This document shows positions 1-8,124 of a stretch of DNA of 10,760 bases, piece after piece. The position numbers were made by a program, and so were the translations under genes. The DNA lies in contig CABPSV020000676.1 in assembly GCA_902459845.2 (NCBI GenBank), positions 1-10,760 of the forward strand. Reading direction: 5' to 3'. The notes under the pieces were generated by a model, which was not told the origin of the DNA, ran no database searches, and worked only from the letters and a program-made list of their open reading frames with translations. Each line of letters begins with the position of its first letter. Within the stretch, counting starts at the first letter, position 1. The DNA comes from Hepatocystis sp. ex Piliocolobus tephrosceles. Its lineage: Eukaryota > Apicomplexa > Aconoidasida > Haemosporida > Plasmodiidae.

Positions 1-44
1 TGTATTAAAAGGAGTAAAACAAAACACGTGTATTTTTTTTACAG

Positions 45-80
45 CCCGATTGGCTATTTTTAAGTATTAAAAAATGTTGA
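45..80 (+). CDS. Possible terminal exon of an upstream gene (tentative)
   Basis: A T-run ending in TACAG (positions 31-44) looks like a good Plasmodium splice acceptor. It is followed by a short, locally GC-rich segment starting CCCGATTGGCTA. One frame reads PDWLFLSIKKC and stops at 78-80; the other two frames stop at 61-63 and 68-70. The phase cannot be fixed because the donor and preceding exon lie outside the window. The resemblance to the microexon that ends the large gene (8077-8124) is the main reason to list it. It could equally be chance sequence in a 3' UTR or spacer. Confidence 0.2.
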   Translation, partial: PDWLFLSIKKC

Positions 81-102
81 AAAATATAAAATTTTAATAT
101 TC

Positions 103-226
103 AAATGTTAAAATGTTAAAATGTTAAAATGTTAAAATGTTAAAATGTTTAAATGTTAAAATGTTTAAATGTTTAAATGTTAAAATGTTTAAATGTTAAA
201 ATGTTTAAATGTTTAAATATTTAAAT
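103..226. repeat. 8-bp minisatellite AAATGTT[A/T], about 15.5 copies
   Basis: Fifteen tandem 8-bp units (the last, AAATATTT, is degenerate) plus a partial copy. They vary almost only at the eighth base (A or T). Read as A/T states, units 5-9 and units 10-14 have the same order A-T-A-T-T, so 135-174 and 175-214 are identical 40-bp blocks. The array is non-coding: every frame has stops or is trivial. It probably expanded by replication slippage followed by a block duplication. Confidence 0.9.
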
Positions 227-414
227 AAAAAAAAAATAATTATCAAAAAGTGAAATCAGTAAGGAAGCATATATTTATATATATTCTTAACTCTGACTTT
301 TTATTTATATTCTAAAAAAAACATTTGCTTTAACTGCTCATTTTATTTTATTATAAATGATCAGTTTTAATGACAATAAACAAAATTATTATTTTAAGAT
401 GACATGCTTTTCCT

Positions 415-467
<53 letters not shown>

Positions 468-1040
468 AAAAAAAAAAACGAAATAACGAAATAACGAAAA
501 AAGCACATACATAAAAACGTATATATACTAACATTTGCTATGTAAAATAAAAATAAAAACTGATAAAATAATACATTAAAGTCAGTATATAAATTGCAAT
601 AGTATATTGGTGTTATATACAGAGGTTAATATGTGAGATTTATACTTTACTATGTTTTTTTTTAACACGACAATTTGAATATATATATATATATATATAT
701 ATTTTTATGTAAGGGTTTGATTATGTTGTTTATAAATTTATACAATTTGGCAATATATATATATATATATATATACGTATGTACTTATGAACATGTTATA
801 TTATTTAAGTAATATAATTGGTTTACTATAAAACATATATTCTTGCTTTTAAATATTTTATCTCTTCCTTTCCCACCACATTTATATATATATATATATA
901 TATATTTGAGGCAAAAAAAAAAAAAAAAACTCGCTATTTACTCTTACATTTCCATATAAAAAAAATTTGAATAAAACAACACGTATATAGTCACATGTAG
1001 TTACGCATGTATGTAAGCTATGCTATATAAGCTGTATCTA

Positions 1041-1072
<32 letters not shown>

Positions 1073-1144
1073 AAATGAACTTAACCATTTGTATAAATAA
1101 GGGGATATATAATAAGTTAAATTGAGTAATCAGTATCCTATAAC

Positions 1145-1181
<37 letters not shown>

Positions 1182-1200
1182 GCTAAATAATAAGGTATTA
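227..1200. other. AT-rich intergenic DNA with homopolymers and (TA)n
   Basis: No ORF with coding character is visible on either strand. The region holds a 48-nt poly(dA) run (419-466, then C, then 11 more A), two AAATAACG-like units just after it, (TA)n tracts at 679-702, 753-775 and 883-905, a poly(dT) run at 1041-1067 and a poly(dA) run at 1149-1179. These are ordinary for Plasmodium spacers, and no defined promoter element can be named. Confidence 0.8.
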
Positions 1201-1264
1201 AAGTGGCCATTATAAATTTGAATATGATGTATGTCATTGACATCAATTTATCTTTTATTTTGTA

Positions 1265-1531
1265 ATGTTGTTTTTATTGCTGAGTGGTACAATTTCTGCA
1301 TGGAAAAAACCACATAGTAAAAAGTTTGACATCATATATAATCACGACGAATACTTAGTCAAGATCATTGCTATAGTATTTTGTATGTTTAAAAGTTACA
1401 AAGTAACAGATGATGAAAAAGTGATGATGAACCGACTCAGCTCTAAAATGAATTTTTATTTCGATAGCAAACATTATCTTTTTAAGATTTTGTTAACGGT
1501 ATCCGAAAAAATACATGATAATTTATTTTAA
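1265..1531 (+). CDS. Small hypothetical protein, 88 aa (uncertain)
   Basis: This single open frame encodes 88 residues, starting MLFLLLSGTISAWKK. The first 12 residues form a short hydrophobic stretch ending in an ISA-W site that could be a weak signal peptide or anchor. The rest is mixed and charged, with a KVTDDEKVMMNRLSS segment and a predicted helical C terminus. I count about 27% G+C, clearly above the flanking spacer, and codon use looks coding-like (for example GATGATGAAAAAGTGATGATGAACCGACTC). The ATG overlaps the stop of a short upstream frame (TAATG at 1263-1267). I recognise no family. It may instead be one exon of a spliced gene, a relic, or a non-coding RNA that happens to be open. 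The stop codon lies in a strong hairpin. Confidence 0.4.
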   Translation: MLFLLLSGTISAWKKPHSKKFDIIYNHDEYLVKIIAIVFCMFKSYKVTDDEKVMMNRLSSKMNFYFDSKHYLFKILLTVSEKIHDNLF

Positions 1532-1562
1532 CTTTGACAGATTTTTAATCTTCAAAGTTAAA
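1527..1562 (+). other. 16-bp hairpin over the stop codon of the small ORF
   Basis: The arms 1527-1543 and 1547-1562 pair as TTTAACTTTGA / TCAAAGTTAAA (11 bp) and AGATT / AATCT (5 bp). There is one bulged C at 1538 and a TTT loop. The TAA stop of the 88-codon ORF (1529-1531) is inside the 5' arm. The stem includes three G-C pairs in a very AT-rich setting. It could be an RNA structure in a 3' UTR, part of a structured non-coding RNA, or a DNA cruciform; the sequence does not decide. Confidence 0.6.
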
Positions 1563-1935
1563 TAAATATAGAGCTTGTAGTCTGCTGAACTTTACCAATT
1601 TATTATATACCAAAAAAAAAAAAAAAAATAAAATAAAATAAAATAAAAAAAAATATATACAAATATAATAGTTATATTATACATTTTAAAAAAAAAAAAA
1701 ATAAATATATATGAAAATTGATTTAAAAAAAAAAATAAAAGCACAAATATCAAACTTCTGTAATATATATATAAGCAAAAAAAAAAAAAAAAAAATTTAA
1801 TTTAAGAATTATATAAATTAATAATTTGTTATGTAAAAAAATTAATTCTTGAAAATATTTTAAAAAGGCTTTAATCATATACATAAATTTTACTTTTAAT
1901 AAAAAAATTTATATTAATGTTCCATTTTTTGTTTC

Positions 1936-1963
1936 ATTAAGTACTTTTTTATTAAGTACTTTT
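1936..1963. repeat. 15-bp tandem duplication with AAGTACTT palindrome
   Basis: ATTAAGTACTTTTTT is followed directly by ATTAAGTACTTTT and then diverges. Each copy carries the 8-bp palindrome AAGTACTT. It is short, and chance is possible in this composition. Confidence 0.55.
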
Positions 1964-2664
1964 GTAATTACGTTTATATGGTTCGTTTTTATTTATTGCA
2001 AAAAAAGGCAAAAAAAAGAATTTAATGCAAAAATATTCTCTATATTAATTACATAAAAAAAGGTGTTGCATTAGCAAAAAAAAAAAAAAATAAAAAAAGA
2101 TATATATATATATACTGTATTATTATATTAATAAAAAAAAAAATTATATAATAAATTCATTTAATATAAAAGTTCTTTTTTTAATAAAAAATAATAAAAA
2201 AAGTTACAATGCTTTAAAAAATGTTTTAAGTACAAAAAAAAATAGGTATATATTGTTTATGACATTTTAAAGTTATAACAAAAATATATAATTTGCATTC
2301 TTATGTTGTCAATAGATGCTTAGCATTATATACGTTTTCTCAATATATATCATTTAAAAATTAAAAATAAGTTTTGTACACTTTTAAGACAAAAAAAAAA
2401 AAATAAAAACTTATTGTAACTAACAGTAATTTAACATTGTTTTTCATTTTTTTTTTAAAACATATTTAAATCAATTGCTTTTGTGTTTTAAAAATTATGT
2501 TGTTAAAAGGTTTTATATTTGGTTTGGAAAAAAATGAAAACTTTGAAAATATATGTGAAAGGTAGTTATGACATGATGATATTTTAAAAAATATATAATT
2601 TTTATTTTTTAAGTATATTTATTCAACTTAAAATATAAGTGAAGCAATAGTATAGAGTTTGAAG

Positions 2665-2690
2665 TTGCATATATATATATATATATGCAA
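2665..2690. repeat. 26-bp perfect palindrome, TTGC(AT)nGCAA
   Basis: A run of alternating AT is bounded by TTGC on the left and GCAA on the right, giving a perfect 26-bp inverted repeat with no spacer. The symmetric GC-bearing ends make it slightly more than a plain (TA)n tract. Cruciform extrusion is possible but unproven. Confidence 0.6.
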
Positions 2691-3488
2691 TATTCTTGGT
2701 AGTTTTTCTATAATATCGTTTATTTAATTCTTAATGTATTGCTGAAACGACCTTTTAAAATTTTTACTTAATTAAAATGTTTTTTTAAGAACATTGTTAA
2801 AAAAAAAAAATTTACCAAAAAAAACTTGAATAGCATTGTAACACTTTGTTTATATATTATGTTACATTTATTCTTTCTACACGTAAGCATATATCGAAAG
2901 TAATGTAGCTAAAAAGAGTGTAAACTAATTTTTATAGTTAATAAAAAAAAAAAAAAAAAAAGTTATGTATGTTTTTTTGCGTATAGTTATATGTATGTAA
3001 ACATATTTTGATGACTTTTTTTTTTTTTTTTAATTATGAAACATCATATCAGTAAAAAGGAACGTGGGTATAATAATAAAAAAGGAAAAAAGGATATGTA
3101 GTAAAAAGCAAAAAAAAAAAAAAAAAAAAAAAATAATAATAATAATAAAATAAAACAGAACAAAGTAAAACAAAATAATAATAACGAATAAATCTGCCAG
3201 TAAACAAAAATTATCATAATTGATTTTATTCAATTAATATAAAAAAAAAAAATAAAATAAAAAAAAAAAAACTTTAGTTCCTATTTTACAAAATTTGTGA
3301 ACACAGTTATTATACATTAAGATTTTACATTTCCCTAATGTGCCAAAATGTGAACTCGCAATTTATATTTATGTTTTATTTTTTTGTTTTTGTAAAAGTT
3401 TTATTATAGTAAAAATTTATAATTTAATATAAAAAAGTAAGTACATATATATTTGTATATATTAGTATATGAACAAAGTGGGACTTTA

Positions 3489-3540
3489 TTAAGTGTGTTT
3501 ATGTACACATCACAATGACACTTAAAAAAATAAGTGATGT
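3489..3540 (+). promoter_or_regulatory. Interleaved inverted repeats upstream of the large gene
   Basis: Four short segments can pair in competing ways. TTAAGTGT (3489-3496) is complementary to ACACTTAA (3518-3525). ACATCAC (3507-3513) is complementary to GTGATGT (3534-3540). CACTTA (3519-3524) is also complementary to TAAGTG (3531-3536). The first two pairings interleave like a pseudoknot, and the third excludes both of them. The site lies 184-235 nt upstream of the ATG, so it could be in the 5' leader or promoter. A regulatory role is inference only. Confidence 0.3.
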
Positions 3541-3572
3541 CCATTCATAATAATATATATGTATATATGTAC

Positions 3573-3604
<32 letters not shown>

Positions 3605-3645
3605 GAATACGCTTATGCTTGTATGCTTTTGTGTGAATATAGTAT

Positions 3646-3674
3646 GAGCACGAGGTAGAATAAAAAACGTGCTC
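3646..3674 (+). promoter_or_regulatory. GC-rich 7-bp inverted repeat in the leader of the large gene
   Basis: GAGCACG (3646-3652) and CGTGCTC (3668-3674) are perfect inverted copies separated by 15 nt, and end 49 nt before the ATG at 3724. Five of seven pairs are G-C, unusual in this spacer. It could be a 5'-UTR stem-loop or a dyad binding site for a transcription factor. No specific factor can be assigned. Confidence 0.35.
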
Positions 3675-3723
3675 TAAGAAATTATACAATAATTAAGTTT
3701 ACAACACACAAAATACTCTATAT

Positions 3724-6700
3724 ATGAAAACACTGTTTACAGTTAGATTTATATTAACGTTTTTATTTTGCTATAATAAATATATAATAAGAACGTATAA
3801 GATATATGAAAATGTAAAAATATGTAGACAAAATAATTTACAACATGTTACACTTACAAAAAAATCTAAAGTTGGAAATACTAAACGGGCAATGTGGAAT
3901 GCAGTGTTACTAAGTGATGATGTACAAATTGGAAATAAAATTGACAAAAATAAAATTGACAAAAATAAAATTGACAAAAATAAAATTGATGAAAATAAAA
4001 TTGATGAAAATAAAATTGACAAAAATAAAATTGATGAAAATAAAATTGATGAAAATAAAAGTTATGCAAATATAAGTGATAAGAAAACGAGTAGTGATAA
4101 AACGAGTGATGGTAAGGTTCAACATAAGTACTTTTTTAGTCCAATAAAAAGTAATAACATTAAAGATATAAAAAGAAGATTAAGAATAAGTAATAAAAAT
4201 TATAATTCAAAAAAAACAAATTATATTTTAAAAAAAAAGGATATTCATAAATCGTTAATTAATGATATTAATAAAGAAAATATAAAAGAAGAGTTACAAA
4301 ATATAGGACAAAATAAAATAAAAGAAAATGCATTATTACCTTTACCATTAGATAATAAAAATGCAGAAGGTTATAATTGTTTATTATTATGTAAAGGTAT
4401 ACCATTTCATGCGACACGTTCACAGATTGAATATTTTTTTAAACCATATAAACTAATATATAAATATATTATTTTTATAAATGATAAAAATGGTCACTTT
4501 TTTGGTGATATAATTGTAAGGTTTATAAATAATGAACAAAAAAAATTAGCATTACAAAACAAAAATTATAAATTCTTATTACATAGATATATACAATTAT
4601 TTAACATAAATGAAGAATATTATGAAGAATATTTTAATATAGGTTATAAGAACCCTCCATTATATAAAAATTATGTACCTATTAAAAATATAATAGTTTC
4701 TAATCCATTAGAAAGTTATACAGATAGTGTTAACAATATTGACATAGTTGAAGATATTGTTGGTAGTGTTGGTCGTAGCAGTAATAGTAACTCGTCCATT
4801 ATAAATAACAACAATACTGATGATAAAGATACAAAAGAGCTTCGAGAAAAGGTCAATTGTAATGGTATATTGTTAAAAACGTTATATACTGGTAAACGGC
4901 TAAAAGGAAGAATTACATCCGTGCATTCTTATGGTGTTTTTGTTGACTGTAATGTATATATAAAAAGCGTTAATAACAAATATATTAAAATTTTAGCTTT
5001 ATTGCATAAAAATAAATTAACTATAAATGTAGGTTTACCTTTTGATCCAATAAATGAACAGGAAAAAAAAGAATTAATTTTAAAAAAAAATATGAACATT
5101 ATTGTATATGTTGACAAAATTATAGATCGAAATAAAAACTTATATGTTCCAGATAGCGTCCTTAATTTTGGAAAGGATACTACTACGAGTAGTGGTGATG
5201 GTAGTAATAGTAACAACAATAGAAATAACTTAATTTTTTTTAATCTTACTTTAGATTCTTCTATCACAAAAGAAAAAATTGATTGGCTACAAAAAGCAAA
5301 AATAAAGCGACAATTAACACTAAATATAAAAAATAATAACTATGAAACAAAAATTGCAAAAAATAAATTTTGTTTAACCCTTAATGGTAATACTAGAAAA
5401 TGTGAAGCTGATTTAGAGAAAGTTGTAGAAATAAAAAATGACAATAATACTAAATATAACAAGCAGAGTGAAAATAATGCTAAAACAATCTCAAACTGTT
5501 ATAATAACGATGGATGTGAATTGATCAAAGATAATAACAACTATCTGAGTGAAAAAAAAAAAGTAAATATTTTTAAAAAAATAAACTCAAAAGAGACAAC
5601 AGTTGTAAAAGGTAAAATGGTAGTTAGTAATCGATCTAATAAGATTTATTTAATAAACAATTTAAAATACAAGCATAACTACATTGATCATAATGCCAAT
5701 ACAGTAAATAATAAAAAAAATGAACAAAAACGTATGAACAGAATAAATAGGAATACAGCAGAAAACAAAAAGAAAAAAGAAGAGAGTGTACTGCAAAAGC
5801 AAAATGTAAATATTAATACCGAGTCAACAGAAAATGGTATAAAAAAATTATTAAAAATAAAAAAACAAAAACAAAAACAAAAAAGTCAAAAATTAGTTGA
5901 TAATATTTTACTTAATGAATACGAAAATTATGATGACAATTTTGGTGATAATTTTGATGATATTTTTTATGACAATACAAACGATACCATGATGGGAACG
6001 AACGAAGTAGCAGGTATTGAACCGACCCAACCAATTGAACCAGTTGAATTAAGCAAACGAAACGATCTAACTGGATTAATGGAACCAAATAAACATAACA
6101 CTTATAACAATGTAACAAAAAATAAAGAAATGACAAAAGTTTATGATGATGAAGTTAATACAATTTTAAATGACATTTTTAGTGGCGCTGATAAAAAAAA
6201 AAAAAAATTTTTAAATAATATTATTAATAAACAAGAACTAGAAAATCAGAGAGATGGTAAAAAAGAAAAAGGGGAGTTATTATCGAATGTTTTGGAAGAG
6301 TTACCATGTAATAAAGGTAGTACTGTAAGTGATAGTACTGAGGACAACAGTTTGGAAAATAATAATATATGTACAATTTTGGAAAACCAGAACGATCGAA
6401 GAAAATGGACTAGTGATATTCGAAAAGAAGAATCATTATTTTATCAAAAACTTTTTGGATTAAAAATTGACATTAATGACTTTTACTCAGAGGATAAAAA
6501 AGAAAAAAATGTAAACAAAACAAATAATACTTTTTTAGAAAATATAGATAATGAAGAAAAAGAGAAGGAAAATGTTTTAAATTTCCCAATAGCAAATAAA
6601 ATAAAATGTATTAACATAAATGAAAATACTAATAATAGTTATGATACCAATTGGGATACTAATTTTGCCTCTAGTGATGGTAAAAAAAAAAAAAAAAAAA

Positions 6701-8124
6701 ATATACTCACGTGTACAGAAATGCATGGTAAAAGTGTTGACGACGATAATAATTATAATAATAGTAGTGATAATAATATTAGTGATAATAGTAGTGGTAA
6801 TGGTAGTGGTAATAGTAGTGGCAATAGCAGTGGTAATAGTAGTAGTAATAATAATAATAATAATAATAGTAATAATGATAATGGTTTAAACTGTTATTTA
6901 AATAATTCAAAAGAAATTGATTTTACGCATTTTTATACAATGTCTACTGATGCACTTAAAAAAGAAATATATAAAAAAAAATTTTTATTACCAATAGATA
7001 TAACAAAACAGAGTTTAATAAATCGTTTAATACAAATATGTACATGTGAGAAAAACAAAATTTCATTTGATAATTTTCCGATTATTAGATATTATTTATT
7101 TGATTTTAATGCATCCACTGAAGAAATAAAATTATTAATATTATGTAATAAACATTTTTTAAATAAAAAAAATATAAATAAAAATTTTTTAAATACACTA
7201 GCTATAAATGAATTAAAATATCTTTTACACAAATCAATGGAAAATTTTCGTTTATGGGAACCAAATGATAATATAAAAAAAAAAATTTTAAATTTAAATA
7301 AAGATTTATTATTAAAACAAAATTTAAATACAACTGATGATATAAAATCTCAAAATTTATTAATATTGTGGAACGACTTTAAAGATTTTATGTTAAATTG
7401 TGTATACAATGTAGAGATAAATGAAAACAGTTACGAAATTTTTGAAAATATACAATTTCATAATTCAAATAGTAGTAACATACATGTAAGAGAGTATATA
7501 AATAAAATAAAAATGATCGAAAAAGAAAACTTGTTTGGTAACAATAATGGAAGTAATGACAATCCTAATAGCGACAGACCAAGTAATAACACAAGTAGTA
7601 ATGTAATCAGTAACGTGATAAAAACACAAATAAATAAAAATACAATTGATAATAATGATTCATTTGAAACTGCACTAGCTGTATTAAATAAACACATAGA
7701 AGATAACGTAGGTGATAATTTACCAGATAAAATAGATCTAAAAAAAGCTATGAAAATTTTAAACGATAGAACACATTTAAAAAAAATTAAACTCTTATTT
7801 AGCAATACGAATGAAAAAAATAATGATCAAGATTATATTCAAAAAATTATTCAACTGATTTTGAAACATCCAAATTTTTTTGAAGTAAAACTAAGTGAAG
7901 ATATTCTAAGAGCAAAACCTTATGACGAGTTAATCGTAAGTAACTAAAAAAAAAAAAAAAAGACATTACTATATGGTGAGTTGTATATCTATACGTACGT
8001 ACGTGCGTGCATGTATATATATATATTAGTGTGTAAAATGTTATTTTTTATTTTTTTATATTTACTGCTATTATAGATGATGTTGGATAAACTACCCGCC
8101 GACCTACTAGAAGAGTTGTTATAA
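3724..8124 (+). CDS. Large protein with quasi-RRM, S1 and SAP-like domains; putative apicoplast RNA-binding protein (two exons)
   Basis: The model joins 3724-7935 and 8077-8124, giving 1419 residues. The start is the first ATG after an in-frame TAA at 3694. Residues 1-17 look like a signal peptide (hydrophobic LFTVRFILTFLFCY), followed by a Lys/Asn/Arg-rich, acid-poor stretch to about 58. This two-part leader is typical of apicoplast import (inference). Residues 71-110 are eight NKID[K/E] repeats. Residues 217-300 match a quasi-RRM of the hnRNP F/H type: LLLCKGIPF (RNP2-like), GDIIVRF (RNP1-like) and HRYIQLF. Residues 388-510 resemble an S1 OB fold (GKRLKGRITSVHSYGVFVD) with an Asn/Ser insert. 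Residues 511-1065 are mostly low-complexity linker, with an acidic patch near 735-755 and an ordered-looking island at 892-922 (RRKWTSDIRKEE). Residues 1072-1105 look SAP or Rho-N-like (LKKEIYKKKFLLPIDITKQS). The rest is helical, ending MMLDKLPADLLEELL. The gene is certain; function and location are inferred. Confidence 0.9.
3934..4053 (+). repeat. Eight 15-bp coding repeats, NKID[K/E]
   Basis: Eight pentapeptides, NKID followed by K or E (residues 71-110), run K-K-K-E-E-K-E-E. Units 3-5 and 6-8 are identical at DNA level (3964-4008 and 4009-4053), showing a recent 45-bp duplication. The tract lies just after the putative targeting leader. It is hydrophilic and probably disordered. It also creates open but meaningless antisense frames. 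Confidence 0.9.
6193..6207 (+). repeat. 15-nt poly(A) run inside the coding frame
   Basis: Fifteen consecutive A encode five Lys in the DKKKKKF context. It is the shorter of two such tracts in this gene and a possible slippage site. Confidence 0.85.
6682..6701 (+). repeat. 20-nt poly(A) run inside the coding frame
   Basis: Twenty consecutive A encode six Lys and the start of an Asn codon (DGKKKKKKN). A frame change here into the overlapping second frame stays open only to 6889. It would replace the C terminus with an Ile/Val-rich tail and remove the SAP-like domain. Plasmodium is known to tolerate long coding A tracts. Confidence 0.85.
6742..6886 (+). repeat. Asn/Ser/Gly low-complexity linker (AAT/AGT/GGT triplets)
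   Basis: Imperfect AAT, AGT and GGT triplets encode an Asn/Ser/Gly linker (about residues 1007-1054) with repeated GNSS motifs and a run of seven Asn. It directly precedes the ordered SAP-like region. In other frames it gives Ile/Val-rich open stretches that are not genes. Confidence 0.85.
7936..8076 (+). other. Intron of the large gene, 141 nt, phase 0
   Basis: The donor is a consensus GTAAGT at 7936-7941, nine bases before the stop of the unspliced frame. The acceptor is TATAG at 8072-8076, preceded by a long T-rich tract (8039-8063). Splicing is phase 0 and joins DELI to MMLDKL. The intron contains a poly(A) run and a 37-nt alternating purine/pyrimidine tract (7990-8026). The argument rests on consensus sites plus the high GC of the following exon; there is no transcript evidence here. 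Confidence 0.8.
8077..8124 (+). CDS. Terminal microexon of the large gene (15 codons plus stop)
   Basis: It encodes MMLDKLPADLLEELL and ends at TAA 8122-8124. I count about 42% G+C over 48 nt, far above every neighbour. The peptide is a plausible amphipathic acidic helix that continues the helical C terminus of exon 1 (AKPYDELI). Without it the protein would end VSN after reading through the donor. Confidence 0.78.
   Translation: MMLDKLPADLLEELL

Larger units (their letters stand above)
1563..3723. other. AT-rich spacer and upstream region of the large gene
   Basis: No credible ORF is present. GC is slightly raised up to about 1605, continuing the island that holds the small ORF. Beyond that are (AAAAT)n near 1621-1650, many poly(dA) runs, a 15-bp tandem duplication of ATTAAGTACTTTTTT (1936-1963), an inverted repeat TAATGCAA/TTGCATTA (2023-2030, 2066-2073), a 26-bp palindrome around (AT)n (2665-2690) and a (TA)n tract at 3578-3604. 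The last 250 bp should contain the leader of the large gene. No transcription start can be placed from sequence alone. Confidence 0.75.

Noticed and set aside
1224..1284. A 56-nt intron (GTATGT at 1229 to GAG at 1284) giving a new start for the small ORF
   Set aside because: The phase works, but exon 1 would be only five bases, the intron is very short for Plasmodium, and GAG is a poor acceptor.
1421..1588. C/D-box snoRNA suggested by GTGATGA and CTGA motifs
   Set aside because: The two boxes are about 160 nt apart and lack a closing stem; GTGATGATG is explained by the coding frame.
3030..3233. 67-codon minus-strand ORF rich in Phe and Ile
   Set aside because: It reads across poly(A) and AAT repeats, giving long Phe and Ile runs. 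It has no coding composition.
3771..4125. Three overlapping minus-strand ORFs opposite the NKID repeat
   Set aside because: A 15-bp repeat is open in all antisense frames by periodicity. The + strand frame is clearly the gene.
4929..5267. 112-codon minus-strand ORF
   Set aside because: It is antisense to the S1-like region and its Leu/Ser runs mirror AAT/AGT codons of the real gene.
5912..6136. 74-codon minus-strand ORF
   Set aside because: Antisense shadow of the acidic segment and linker of the large gene; its Cys/Tyr/His-rich end mirrors GAT and AAT codons.
6620..6889. 89-codon ORF in the second + frame, Ile/Val-rich
   Set aside because: Not an independent gene: it overlaps the coding frame and its content comes from AAT/AGT/GGT triplets read out of phase. 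It is kept only as the possible product of slippage at the A20 tract.
7458..7805. 115-codon minus-strand ORF, Leu-rich and membrane-like
   Set aside because: Antisense shadow of an Asn/Ser-rich coding segment; no independent coding signal.
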